From contig OZ248407.1 in NCBI GenBank assembly GCA_965234325.1, positions 1,302,001-1,366,000 of the forward strand: 64,000 nucleotides of DNA, given 5' to 3'. This document shows, piece by piece, positions 24,254 through 33,345 of this stretch. The position numbers were made by a program, and so were the translations under genes. Under the pieces are notes generated by a model that saw nothing but the letters and a program-made list of their open reading frames with translations, was not told the origin of the DNA and made no database searches. This DNA is from Limnohabitans kasalickyi (lineage in GTDB: Bacteria; Pseudomonadota; Gammaproteobacteria; Burkholderiales; Burkholderiaceae_C). How positions within the stretch are numbered: the stretch's first letter is position 1; every line of letters starts with the position of its first letter.

Positions 24254-24988
24254 ATGTATCTGACAGGCAAGCAAACTCAACTGCTGGGTAGCATCATGCA
24301 GACCTTGGCTGAGCCGCATGAAGAGCAAGAAATCCGTGAAATCATGGGTGACTTGGTCATGCAATTGCTGGGGGCACAGTTTTATGCCAGCTATGTCTGG
24401 CAGCCAGACTCTTTGAGCTTTGCACAGCCCACCCAGATCAACATGGACCCCATCAACCTGCGGGCCTATGAAAGCTACTACCAGTTTCACGACCCCATCA
24501 CTCCCCTGATGCAACGCTACCAGGTGGCCGTGCGTGCCACCGATGTGCTGGCGATTGAAGATCTGAAGAAAACCGAATTTTTCAACGATTTCCTGAACAA
24601 GGACGGCTTGTACTGGGGGGTGAACCTGTACGCCTGGCACCAGGGGCAAAACCTGGGTGACATGCGCATCTGGCGCGACAAGCGCAGGGACAACTTCACA
24701 CCCGACGAGATGCGCTTGCTGGACATGCTGCAGCCGGCTTTCGTCACCGCATTGGCCAGGGCACAACGGCCGACCCAACGGCATGAAGTGCAACTCAACA
24801 CCTTGTCTCAACGCTTAACGCCTCGTGAACAAGACACCGCACGCTTGGTGATGTTGGGCATGCCCGACAAAGAAATCGCCCGGGCATTGAGCATTTCAAG
24901 CACCACGGTGCGCACGCACCTGGAAAACGCTTTCCGTAAAGTGGGCGTGAGTAACCGCGCAGCACTGGTGCACAAGTTGAGGGACTGA
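24254..24988 (+). CDS. LuxR family transcriptional regulator
   Basis: A 244-residue regulator with a C-terminal LuxR helix-turn-helix: LSQRLTPREQDTARLVMLG then DKEIARALSISSTTVRTHLENAFRK, residues about 180-240. The N-terminal 165 residues form a ligand or GAF-like domain with a YYQFHDPITP stretch reminiscent of the aromatic and Asp-Pro positions of autoinducer-binding domains, but the other hallmark positions are not convincing and no luxI homologue is present. An AAGGA site precedes the ATG. It is followed in the same direction by a secreted amidase, its most likely target. Confidence 0.85.
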   Translation: MYLTGKQTQLLGSIMQTLAEPHEEQEIREIMGDLVMQLLGAQFYASYVWQPDSLSFAQPTQINMDPINLRAYESYYQFHDPITPLMQRYQVAVRATDVLAIEDLKKTEFFNDFLNKDGLYWGVNLYAWHQGQNLGDMRIWRDKRRDNFTPDEMRLLDMLQPAFVTALARAQRPTQRHEVQLNTLSQRLTPREQDTARLVMLGMPDKEIARALSISSTTVRTHLENAFRKVGVSNRAALVHKLRD

Positions 24989-24993
24989 GGGCG

Positions 24994-25016
24994 TCATCCT
25001 CCGCAATCTTGAGGAT
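24994..25016. promoter_or_regulatory. Inverted repeat between the LuxR-type gene and the amidase gene
   Basis: Dyad CATCCTC-N9-GAGGATG, 73 bases before the amidase ATG and just after the regulator stop codon. Both this and the dyad at 24154 contain CATCCT and AGGATGG, but the spacing differs by 3 bases. It could instead be a weak hairpin ending the regulator transcript. Confidence 0.4.
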
Positions 25017-25089
25017 GGTCGCAAACAAGGGGGCTGCCTAGCATGAAGAGAACGTCCATCCGGGCGTTTCAACATCCAAGGAGACCCTC

Positions 25090-26715
25090 ATGAACCCCAA
25101 TGCATCACGGCGAAATTTTTTCAAAAGCACAGGCGCTGTATCAGCTGCTGCCATGTTCGGCGGCGTTGGCGCAGGGTTGACGGCTTGCGGCGGCGATTCC
25201 GCTTCCACCTCTGAAGATCCCTTGCTGGCCTTGACCGCCACCCAAGTGGTGACAAGCATTAAAAACGGCACGCTCAAGGCCGAAACCTACATGGCCGCCA
25301 TGATCGCCCGCGCCAAAGCAGCCAGTGGTCTGAACGGCATGATTTTCTTGAACGAGAGTGAGGCATTGAAAGCCGCTAAAGCCGTTGATGCTGCCAAAAC
25401 CGCTGGCACCCCATTGGGCGCTTTGGCCGGCTTGCCGATTGTGGTCAAAGACAACATCAACACCAAAGACATGAAGACCACGGGTGGCACGTCATCGCTG
25501 CGCAATTTCCAGCCCACAAGCAACGCGCCCTCGGTGCAAAAACTGCTGGATGCTGGCGCCATCATTTTGGGCAAATCCAATTTGCACGAGTGGGCCTTTG
25601 GCATCACCACCACCAACTTCACGCTGGGCACCGACCAATCAGGCCTTGCCACACGTGCCGGCAAGAACCCCTATGACACGAGCCGAATTCCTGGTGGCTC
25701 ATCAGGTGGTACAGCCATCGCGGTGGCTGCTCGCTTCGCGCCAGCAGGTCTGGGCACTGACACGGGTGGTTCCACCCGCGTACCGGCGTCGTTTTGTGGC
25801 ATTGCAGGCTTTCGTCCGTCGGTGGGGGATGGTGGCACAGACCGCCGCTATCGCGACACCGTCAATGATGCGCTGCCCATCAGCACCACGCGAGACACGG
25901 TAGGCCCCATGGGTCGAACAGTCGCAGACATTGCCCTACTCGATGCGGTCATCACGGGTGGCACTGTGCCCACGGCCAAAGCGCTCAAAGGTCTGAAAAT
26001 CGGCATTCCCGCCGCCTTCTGGACGGGCCTGGATGACAGCGTGAAGCCTGTGGCTGAAGCGGCCAAGAAAAAGCTGGCCGATGCGGGTGTGGTCTTTGTG
26101 GAGGCTGATCTGACCGGCATCATGGCGCTCAATGACTCGGTGTCTTTCCCAATTGCCTTGCACGAACCGGTCAACGCCATTCCGGCCTACTTGAATGCCA
26201 ACAACGCGCCCGTTCGTACCGTTGCAGCTGTGATCGCCGGATTGGCCAGCCCCGATGTGCAAGGTGCTTTTGGTGCGATCGCGGGCGATGTGTTTGGCCC
26301 CGCACCTGGCAATGGCGCTTATGACGCGGCCATGGTTCCTGTTACGGGTGGTCGCGCACAACTGCAAAAACTTTATAAAGATTACTTTTTAGAAAAAGAC
26401 GTGGCGTGCGTTTTGTTCCCCACCACCTTGCTGGCCGCACCCAAGATCGACGCCGCCAAAGGCTCCGACAAACTCAGCTACACCGTCGGTGGTGTTGAGC
26501 AAAAGGACAAAGACACCTTTGGCACCTGTATCCGTAACACCGATCCGTGCACCAACGCCGGCCTTCCTAGCCTGTCGATCCCTGCGGGCATGACAGCTGG
26601 CGGCTTGCCAGTGGGCATGGAGATTGACGGTCCCTTGGGCTCGGATGCCAATTTGCTGGCCATCGGCATGGCCATTGAAGCGGTGTGGGGGTCGGTGAAA
26701 ACGCCAGTGGTCTGA
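25090..26715 (+). CDS. Amidase-signature-family hydrolase with Tat/lipoprotein signal
   Basis: A 541-residue amidase. The N-terminus has a twin-arginine motif (SRRNFFKST) and a lipobox-like LTAC before GGDS, so it is probably exported by Tat and lipid-anchored. The Ser-cisSer-Lys triad is visible: Lys in IVVKDNI, cis-Ser in IPGGSSGGTAIA, nucleophile Ser in GTDTGGSTRVPAS. Family members cleave amides from short aliphatic to aromatic and peptide amides; export suggests use of an external amide. A strong AAGGAG site precedes the ATG and a terminator follows. It lies in the accessory segment next to lpdA. Confidence 0.9.
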   Translation: MNPNASRRNFFKSTGAVSAAAMFGGVGAGLTACGGDSASTSEDPLLALTATQVVTSIKNGTLKAETYMAAMIARAKAASGLNGMIFLNESEALKAAKAVDAAKTAGTPLGALAGLPIVVKDNINTKDMKTTGGTSSLRNFQPTSNAPSVQKLLDAGAIILGKSNLHEWAFGITTTNFTLGTDQSGLATRAGKNPYDTSRIPGGSSGGTAIAVAARFAPAGLGTDTGGSTRVPASFCGIAGFRPSVGDGGTDRRYRDTVNDALPISTTRDTVGPMGRTVADIALLDAVITGGTVPTAKALKGLKIGIPAAFWTGLDDSVKPVAEAAKKKLADAGVVFVEADLTGIMALNDSVSFPIALHEPVNAIPAYLNANNAPVRTVAAVIAGLASPDVQGAFGAIAGDVFGPAPGNGAYDAAMVPVTGGRAQLQKLYKDYFLEKDVACVLFPTTLLAAPKIDAAKGSDKLSYTVGGVEQKDKDTFGTCIRNTDPCTNAGLPSLSIPAGMTAGGLPVGMEIDGPLGSDANLLAIGMAIEAVWGSVKTPVV

Positions 26716-26720
26716 TGAAA

Positions 26721-26757
26721 AACGGCCAAGTGGGCCTTAGCCCGCTTGGTCGTTTCT
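26721..26757 (+). terminator. Terminator hairpin after the amidase gene
   Basis: Fifteen-bp stem from 26721-26735 to 26740-26754 with two G-T pairs, loop CTTA, ending in GTTTCT. It starts 6 bases after the stop codon. The T-run is short, so efficiency is uncertain. Confidence 0.6.
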
Positions 26758-26865
26758 ATGTTCGTTGATGTGGTGCCTCATTGGGCAGTGAAACCGGAGG
26801 CTTTAACCTCCGTGGTCCAGCAGGCGGTTTCCGTGCTGATCAATGTTTGCAGCGCATGAAAAAAA

Positions 26866-26889
26866 CCGCCAACCCTTTCAGGTTGGCGG
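26866..26889 (-). terminator. Terminator hairpin of the pyruvate dehydrogenase operon
   Basis: Stem CCGCCAAC / GTTGGCGG with loop CCTTTCAG, 26 bases beyond the lpdA stop; on the minus strand it is followed by a run of T (AAAAAAA on the plus strand at 26859-26865). It is the parent form of the hairpins at 21848 and 23951. Confidence 0.8.
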
Positions 26890-26986
26890 CTTCTTTGTTT
26901 ACAGCGCGAAGCGTTTACTTCTTGCTAGGTGGCAAGTCCGTACAACTGCCGTGCGCTACTTCTGCCGCCATGCCGATGCTTTCGCC
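26866..26986. repeat. Direct repeat C: terminator and 3' end of intact lpdA
   Basis: The reference copy of the element, comprising the terminator and the last 24 codons of functional lpdA. Copies B and A lie about 2.9 and 5.0 kb to the left in the same orientation. Confidence 0.85.
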
Positions 26987-28780
26987 CAGCGTGGGGTGTG
27001 GGTGGATGGTTTTGCCGATGTCCACCGCGTCTGCGCCCATCTCGATGGCCAGAGCGATCTCGCCAATCATGTCGCCCGCATGCGTGCCCACCATGCCACC
27101 ACCCAAGATCTTGCCGTGGCCGTGGGCCTCGGGTGAATCGTCAAACAGCAGTTTGGTCACGCCTTCGTCGCGGCCGTTGGCAATGGCGCGGCCCGAGGCT
27201 GTCCAAGGGAACAAGCCCTTTTTCACCTTGATGCCTTGCGCTTTGGCTTGGTCTTCGGTCAAGCCCACCCATGCCACTTCGGGGTCGGTGTAGGCCACGC
27301 TGGGGATAACGCGGGCGTTGAACGCCGCGGCTGCCAGCTCTTTGTTGCCTTGCAATTCGCCCGCAATGACTTCGGCCGCCACGTGCGCTTCGTGCACCGC
27401 CTTGTGCGCCAACATGGGCTGGCCCACGATGTCGCCGATGGCGAAGATGTGCGGCACGTTGGTGCGCATCTGAATGTCGACGTTGATGAAGCCACGGTCG
27501 GTCACAGCCACGCCTGCTTTTTCAGCGGCGAGTTTTTTGCCATTGGGCGTGCGGCCCACGGCTTGCAACACGAGGTCGTACACCTGCGGCGCGGGGGCTG
27601 TGCCGCCCTCTTCTGCCGGTGCAAACGTGACTTCAATGCCTTCGGGCAAGGCGCGTGCGGACACGGTCTTGGTCTTGAGCATGATGTTGTCAAAGCGCTT
27701 GGCGTTCATCTTTTGCCAAACTTTGACCAGGTCGCGGTCAGCGCCTTGCATGAGGCCGTCCATCATTTCCACCACATCGAGGCGTGCGCCCAACGTGCTG
27801 TAAACAGTGCCCATCTCCAGGCCAATGATGCCGCCGCCCAAAATCAACATGCGCTTGGGCACTTCTTTGAGTTCCAAAGCGCCGGTGCTGTCGACCACGC
27901 GTGGGTCGTTGGGCATGAAAGGCAAACGCACAGCTTGCGAGCCTGCAGCGATGATGGCCTTCTTGAAGGCGATCACTTTTTTGCTGCCGTTTTGTTCTTG
28001 CGCGGTGCCGGTGGTCTCAGACACTTCGAGGTGGTTGGCACCCACAAATTGGCCCAAGCCGCGCACGGTGGTGACCTTGCGCATCTTGGCCATGGCAGCC
28101 AAGCCGCCTGTGAGTTTGCCAATGACTTTTTCTTTGTGGCCGCGCAGCTTGTCGATGTTGACGACAGGTGCACCGAAGTCCACACCAAGGTCCGCCATGT
28201 GAGCCACTTCGTCCATCACCGCTGCGACGTGCAGCAAGGCTTTGGATGGAATGCAGCCCACGTTCAAACACACGCCGCCCAAGGTGGCGTAGCGCTCAAC
28301 GATGACCACATTCAAGCCGAGGTCAGCCGCACGGAACGCTGCTGAGTAACCGCCAGGGCCACCGCCCAACACGAGCACATCGCACTCGATGTCGGCAGAG
28401 CCAGCGAAGCTGGAAGCCACGGGCGCAGGACTTGCAGCCACGACAGGCGCTGCGGCAGAAGCAGTTGCAACAGCAGGTGCCGAAGTGGGTGCCGGTGCAG
28501 CAGCGGGTGCCGAAGCAGCAGGCGCAGCAGGCGCAGCAGCGCCCTCACCTTCGAGCACCAACACCACAGAGCCTTGTTTGACCTTGTCGCCGAGCTTGAC
28601 TTTCAGTTCCTTCACGACGCCAGCGTGTGAGGATGGAATTTCCATCGAGGCCTTATCAGACTCGACGGTGATGAGCGATTGCTCAGCCTTGACGGTGTCG
28701 CCGGGCTTGACCAGCAACTCAATCACGGTCACTTCGTCGAAGTCGCCGATGTCTGGAACTTGGATATCAATCATTGCCAT
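26915..28780 (-). CDS. lpdA: Dihydrolipoyl dehydrogenase with N-terminal lipoyl domain (E3 of pyruvate dehydrogenase)
   Basis: A 621-residue E3 that reoxidises dihydrolipoamide with NAD. Residues 1-80 form a lipoyl domain with Lys43 in VESDKASME; an Ala/Pro linker follows to about residue 125. The FAD domain begins VLVLGGGPGGYSAAFRAA, the redox disulfide is Cys171-Cys176 in CLNVGCIPSK, and the His-Glu pair is in IHPHPTLGES. Lipoyl-E3 fusions are known in betaproteobacterial PDH operons. The start at 28780 has AAGGA six bases before it. It is the last gene of aceE-aceF-lpdA. Confidence 0.95.
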   Translation of the reverse strand: MAMIDIQVPDIGDFDEVTVIELLVKPGDTVKAEQSLITVESDKASMEIPSSHAGVVKELKVKLGDKVKQGSVVLVLEGEGAAAPAAPAASAPAAAPAPTSAPAVATASAAAPVVAASPAPVASSFAGSADIECDVLVLGGGPGGYSAAFRAADLGLNVVIVERYATLGGVCLNVGCIPSKALLHVAAVMDEVAHMADLGVDFGAPVVNIDKLRGHKEKVIGKLTGGLAAMAKMRKVTTVRGLGQFVGANHLEVSETTGTAQEQNGSKKVIAFKKAIIAAGSQAVRLPFMPNDPRVVDSTGALELKEVPKRMLILGGGIIGLEMGTVYSTLGARLDVVEMMDGLMQGADRDLVKVWQKMNAKRFDNIMLKTKTVSARALPEGIEVTFAPAEEGGTAPAPQVYDLVLQAVGRTPNGKKLAAEKAGVAVTDRGFINVDIQMRTNVPHIFAIGDIVGQPMLAHKAVHEAHVAAEVIAGELQGNKELAAAAFNARVIPSVAYTDPEVAWVGLTEDQAKAQGIKVKKGLFPWTASGRAIANGRDEGVTKLLFDDSPEAHGHGKILGGGMVGTHAGDMIGEIALAIEMGADAVDIGKTIHPHPTLGESIGMAAEVAHGSCTDLPPSKK

Positions 28781-28789
28781 ACCCAATCC

Positions 28790-30451
28790 TTAGAGCAACA
28801 CGCGACGGAAGTCGCTGAGGATTTGACCGAGGAACGCGTTGAAGCGTGCCGCTGCTGCGCCGTCGATGACGCGGTGGTCCCACGTCAAACTCAGAGGCAA
28901 CATCAAGCGAGGCTGGAAGGCCTTGCCGTCCCACACCGGTTCCATGGTGCTCTTGCACACACCCAAAATAGCCACTTCGGGGGCGTTGATGATGGGCGTG
29001 AAGTACTTGCCACCAATGCCGCCGAGGCTGGAGATGGTGAACGTTGCGCCAGTCATTTCTGCGGGGCCGAGTTTGCCGTCGCGGGCTTTCTTGGCCAGCT
29101 CACCCATTTCTTGGCTGATCTGCAAGACGCCTTTTTTGTCGCAATCACGAATGACCGGCACCATCAAACCATTGGGCGTGTCAGCGGCAAAGCCGATGTG
29201 CCAGTAGTTTTTGTAGACGATGGCATCGCCGTCCAGCGAGCTGTTGAACTCTGGGTATTTCTTGAGCGCTGCCACGCAGGCCTTGATCAAGAACGCCAGC
29301 ATCGTGACCTTCACCCCGCTCTTCTCGTTCTCTTTGTTGGTCGAGACGCGGAAGGCTTCAAGGTCGGTGATGTCGGCATCGTCGTGGTTGGTGACGGCCG
29401 GAATCATGATGGCGTTGCGCAACAAGTTGGCACCGCTGATCTTCTTGATGCGGCCCATCTCTTTGCGCTCAATGGGGCCGAACTTGGCGAAGTCGACTTT
29501 AGGCCATGGGATGAGGCCCAATGCTGCACCGTCGCCACCCGAGGCTGCAGGGGCTTTGGCCGCTTGCGCTTTGGTTTGGGCGGCACCCGACATGACAGCC
29601 TTGGTGAAGGTTTGCACGTCGTCTTGCGTGATGCGGCCTTTGGGGCCATTGCCTTTCACTTCGGCCAAAGGCACACCGAGTTCGCGAGCGAACTTGCGTA
29701 CCGAAGGCGATGCGTGTGGCAGGCCCAAGGTCGATGCGCCAGGTGCGTGCGCAGGTGCGGCAACAGCTGCCACGGCTGCAGCAACCGCCGTAGGCGCGGC
29801 CACAGCAGCAGGTGCTGAAGCCACAGCGGCCACCGCAGCGGCGGCAGCTGCCACAGGTGCAGCTGCAGCAGACACCGTGCCTTCCAAAATAGCCAGCAAG
29901 TCACCGATGTTGACGGTGTCTCCCACTTTGACTTTGAGATCTTTGAGAACACCCGCATGTGACGATGGAATTTCCATCGCCGCCTTGTCCGACTCCACCG
30001 TGATCAACGATTGCTCGACCTTGATGGTGTCGCCAGCCTTGACCATGACTTCAATCACGACCACGTCTTTAAAGTCGCCGATGTCTGGCACGCGAATTTC
30101 AATGGGGCCAGATGCTGCACCAGCTGGTGCAGCCGCCACAGGTGCTGGCGCAGCAGCGGCAGCAACGGGCGCGGCTACAGCAGGCGCGGCAGTCGCAGGC
30201 ACTGCAGCGGCACCCGCAGCTTCCACCACCAACACCACCGAGCCTTGCTTGACCTTGTCACCCAAGTTCACGCGCAGTTCTTTCACCACACCCGCTGTGC
30301 TCGATGGAATTTCCATCGAGGCTTTGTCTGATTCAACGGTGATCAAGGACTGGTCCGCTTTCACGGTGTCACCCACTTTGACCATCAACTCAATGACGGT
30401 CACTTCATCGAAATCCCCGATGTCCGGGACTTGTACTTCTAGCAATGCCAT
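28790..30451 (-). CDS. aceF: Dihydrolipoamide acetyltransferase (E2 of pyruvate dehydrogenase)
   Basis: A 553-residue E2 core transferring acetyl groups to CoA. Two lipoyl domains carry Lys43 and Lys156 (both in VESDKA), joined by Ala/Pro-rich linkers. The peripheral subunit-binding domain SPSVRKFARELG with KGRITQDDV lies near residue 250, and the catalytic domain ends with HRVIDGAAAARF (active-site His and Asp). It is between aceE (15-base gap) and lpdA. The three lipoyl domains of this operon are very alike at DNA level, which points to duplication and homogenisation. Confidence 0.96.
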   Translation of the reverse strand: MALLEVQVPDIGDFDEVTVIELMVKVGDTVKADQSLITVESDKASMEIPSSTAGVVKELRVNLGDKVKQGSVVLVVEAAGAAAVPATAAPAVAAPVAAAAAPAPVAAAPAGAASGPIEIRVPDIGDFKDVVVIEVMVKAGDTIKVEQSLITVESDKAAMEIPSSHAGVLKDLKVKVGDTVNIGDLLAILEGTVSAAAAPVAAAAAAVAAVASAPAAVAAPTAVAAAVAAVAAPAHAPGASTLGLPHASPSVRKFARELGVPLAEVKGNGPKGRITQDDVQTFTKAVMSGAAQTKAQAAKAPAASGGDGAALGLIPWPKVDFAKFGPIERKEMGRIKKISGANLLRNAIMIPAVTNHDDADITDLEAFRVSTNKENEKSGVKVTMLAFLIKACVAALKKYPEFNSSLDGDAIVYKNYWHIGFAADTPNGLMVPVIRDCDKKGVLQISQEMGELAKKARDGKLGPAEMTGATFTISSLGGIGGKYFTPIINAPEVAILGVCKSTMEPVWDGKAFQPRLMLPLSLTWDHRVIDGAAAARFNAFLGQILSDFRRVLL

Positions 30452-30466
30452 GTTGTGTCTCCCAGA

Positions 30467-33178
30467 TTAAGCGTACAGCGGGTTGATCTTGTCGACTTTG
30501 ATGCCGTACTTTTTGATGGCTTCCGCCACTTGTGCCACGGGCACGGTGCCTTCTTCGCTGAGGGCTTTGAGGGCTGCCACCACGATGTAGTGGCGGTTGA
30601 CTTCAAAGTGCTCACGCAGCTTGCTGCGGAAGTCTGAACGACCGAAACCGTCGGTGCCCAACACTTTGTAGGTGCGGCCTTTAGGAATGAACGAACGGAT
30701 CTGCTCGGCATACGCCTTCATGTAGTCGGTCGAGGCCACCACGGGGCCGACGTATGGGTCCAACTGGGCCGACACGAAAGGCACTTTGGGTGTTTCCGTG
30801 GGATGCAACAAGTTGTAACGCTCAGCGTCTTGGCCGTCGCGTGTGAGTTCGTTGAAGCTTGGGCAGCTCCACACGTTGGCAGCCACGCCCCAATCGGCAG
30901 CGAGCAAGTCGCGTGCAGCGACGGACTCGCGCAAGATGGTGCCCGAGCCCAACAAGTTCACGCGGGGTGCCGTCTTCTTGCCCTCGCCTTGTTGCAGCAA
31001 GTACATGCCTTTGATGATTTGCTCTTCGGTGCCCGCTTTGAGGCCAGGCATCGCGTAGTTTTCGTTCAACAAGGTGATGTAGTAGAAAACGTTTTCTTGC
31101 TTCTCGACCATGCGCTTCAAACCGTGGTGCAGGATGACGCCGACTTCGTGCGCGAAGGTGGGGTCATACGACACGCAGTTAGGGATGGTGTTGGCCATGA
31201 TGTGGCTGTGGCCGTCTTCGTGCTGCAAGCCTTCGCCGTTCAAGGTGGTACGACCCGAGGTGCCGCCCAACAAGAAGCCGCGTGCTTGCATGTCGCCCGC
31301 CGCCCAGGCCAAGTCGCCAATGCGTTGGAAGCCGAACATCGAGTAGTACACGTAGAACGGCACCATGATGCGGTTGCTGGTGGAGTAGCTCGTTGCAGCT
31401 GCAATCCAGCTCGACATACCGCCGGCTTCATTGATGCCTTCTTGCAAAATTTGACCGGCTTTGTCTTCCTTGTAATACATCACTTGGTCTTTATCGACCG
31501 GTGTGTATTGCTGACCTGCAGGGTTGTAAATACCGATCTGACGGAACAAACCTTCCATACCAAAGGTACGGGCTTCGTCCACCAAAATGGGCACCACGCG
31601 TGGGCCTAGGGCCTGGTCACGCAAGAGCTGCGTGAGGAAGCGCACATAGGCTTGAGTCGTGGAGATTTCACGGCCTTCGGCGGTGGGCTCCATCACCGAT
31701 TTAAAGATGTCCAACGAAGGCACGGTGAAGCTTTCTTCAGCTTTCGTGCGGCGGTGTGGCAAGTAACCGCCCAAGGCCTTACGGCGCTCGTGCAAGTACC
31801 TCATCTCAGGAGTGTCATCCGCAGGCTTGTAGAACGGCACGTTGGCCAATTCGCTGTCAGGCACGGGAATGTTGAAGCGGTCACGCATGTAGCGGATGTC
31901 GTCGTCCGTGAGCTTCTTGGTTTGGTGAACGTTGTTCTTGCCTTCGCCCGCTTTGCCCATGCCAAAACCTTTGACGGTTTTGATCAGCAACACCGTGGGT
32001 TGGTCTTTGTGCTTCACAGCAGCGTCGTACGCCGCATACACCTTTTGTGGGTCGTGGCCGCCGCGCTTCAAGTTCCAAATTTCGTCATCGCTCATGTGGG
32101 CGACCATCTCGAGGGTGCGTGGATCGCGACCGAAGAAATGCTTGCGCACGTAGGCACCGTCGTTGGCTTTGAACGCTTGGAAGTCGCCGTCCAAGGTTTC
32201 CATCATGATCTTGCGCAAGGCGCCGTCTTTGTCGCGGGCCAACAACTTGTCCCACTCGCTGCCCCACAAGAGCTTGATGACGTTCCAGCCGGAGCCACGG
32301 AATTCGCCCTCTAACTCTTGCACGATCTTGCCGTTGCCGCGCACTGGGCCGTCCAAGCGCTGCAAGTTGCAGTTCACCACGAAGATCAAGTTGTCGAGGT
32401 TTTCACGCGCAGCCAGACCAATGGCGCCCAAGGATTCGACTTCGTCCATCTCACCATCGCCGCAGAACACCCAGACTTTGCGGTTTTCGGTGTTGGCAAT
32501 GCCGCGTGCGTGCAAGTACTTCAAGAAGCGCGCTTGGTAAATGGCCATCAAGGGACCAAGCCCCATAGACACGGTGGGGAACTGCCAGAACTCAGGCATG
32601 AGTTTGGGATGTGGGTAGCTGGACAAGCCTTTGCCGTCCACTTCCTGACGGAAGTTGAGCAACTGCTCTTCGGTCAAGCGGCCTTCCAGGTAAGCGCGGG
32701 CGTACACACCAGGCGATACGTGACCCTGGATGTACAGGCAGTCACCACCGTGGTTTTCGTTTTCAGCGTGCCAGAAGTGGTTAAAGCCCGCACCAAACAT
32801 GTGGGCCAACGAGGCGAAGGAGCCAATGTGGCCGCCCAAGTCGCCGCCATCAGCGGGGTTGTGGCGGTTGGCTTTGACCACCATCGCCATCGCGTTCCAG
32901 CGCATGTAGGCGCGCAGGCGCTCTTCAATTTCGATGTTGCCGGGGCAATGCGCCTCTTGATCGGGTTCGATCGTGTTCACGTAGCCGGTGTTGGCAGAGA
33001 ACGGCATGTCGATGCTGCTCTCGCGCGCGTGTTCGAGCAATTGCTCCAACAGGTAATGGGCGCGCTCGGGACCCTCGGCATTGATGACGGCGGTGAGCGC
33101 GTCCATCCATTCACGGGTTTCTTGGCTGTCTGCATCGTTTGTGGCGAATGTGCGCAGATCTGTCGGTTGTGCTGACAT
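30467..33178 (-). CDS. aceE: Pyruvate dehydrogenase E1, homodimeric type
   Basis: A 903-residue thiamine-diphosphate enzyme that decarboxylates pyruvate and acetylates the lipoyl groups of AceF. The ThDP/Mg motif is GDGEMDEVESLGAIG through NCNLQRLDG near residue 240, and GHVSPGVYARAYLEG and the FNIPVPD region fit the AceE family. The length is typical of the alpha-fused E1 (about 890). It is the first gene of the operon. The 167-base gap to the divergent sensor kinase must hold its promoter; no PdhR-like site was recognised. Confidence 0.96.
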   Translation of the reverse strand: MSAQPTDLRTFATNDADSQETREWMDALTAVINAEGPERAHYLLEQLLEHARESSIDMPFSANTGYVNTIEPDQEAHCPGNIEIEERLRAYMRWNAMAMVVKANRHNPADGGDLGGHIGSFASLAHMFGAGFNHFWHAENENHGGDCLYIQGHVSPGVYARAYLEGRLTEEQLLNFRQEVDGKGLSSYPHPKLMPEFWQFPTVSMGLGPLMAIYQARFLKYLHARGIANTENRKVWVFCGDGEMDEVESLGAIGLAARENLDNLIFVVNCNLQRLDGPVRGNGKIVQELEGEFRGSGWNVIKLLWGSEWDKLLARDKDGALRKIMMETLDGDFQAFKANDGAYVRKHFFGRDPRTLEMVAHMSDDEIWNLKRGGHDPQKVYAAYDAAVKHKDQPTVLLIKTVKGFGMGKAGEGKNNVHQTKKLTDDDIRYMRDRFNIPVPDSELANVPFYKPADDTPEMRYLHERRKALGGYLPHRRTKAEESFTVPSLDIFKSVMEPTAEGREISTTQAYVRFLTQLLRDQALGPRVVPILVDEARTFGMEGLFRQIGIYNPAGQQYTPVDKDQVMYYKEDKAGQILQEGINEAGGMSSWIAAATSYSTSNRIMVPFYVYYSMFGFQRIGDLAWAAGDMQARGFLLGGTSGRTTLNGEGLQHEDGHSHIMANTIPNCVSYDPTFAHEVGVILHHGLKRMVEKQENVFYYITLLNENYAMPGLKAGTEEQIIKGMYLLQQGEGKKTAPRVNLLGSGTILRESVAARDLLAADWGVAANVWSCPSFNELTRDGQDAERYNLLHPTETPKVPFVSAQLDPYVGPVVASTDYMKAYAEQIRSFIPKGRTYKVLGTDGFGRSDFRSKLREHFEVNRHYIVVAALKALSEEGTVPVAQVAEAIKKYGIKVDKINPLYA

Positions 33179-33345
33179 GCTTGTCTCCTATATGTGGGCA
33201 CGAGTTTTTTTGGCTTTTGACTCCAGTGATAAGTTTCTCACATTTTCAATCTAATTTCAAATAGCAGTTCGTGATTTCTTATTATGAAATTTTGATAGGG
33301 TTTCTACTGAAATCACAAAAGCTGCCCGACCTAAACTACAGCCCC

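Noticed and set aside
24254..24988. LuxR-type protein as an acyl-homoserine-lactone receptor with a synthase
   Set aside because: The autoinducer-domain hallmarks are only partly present and no luxI-like gene occurs in the window.
21848..26889. The recurrent GCCGCCAAC hairpins as a REP/BIME-type repeat family
   Set aside because: Only three copies are seen, and all are joined to lpdA 3'-end sequence, so duplication of a locus explains them better than a dispersed repeat family.
27236..28345. Long open frame (369 codons) on the plus strand across lpdA
   Set aside because: Antisense of the well-supported lpdA coding region, His/Val-rich without a recognisable fold.
29220..30470. Long open frame (416 codons) on the plus strand across aceF
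   Set aside because: It is the antisense of the Ala/Pro-rich E2 gene; its Ala/Thr/Ser-rich product has no domain and no ribosome-binding site.
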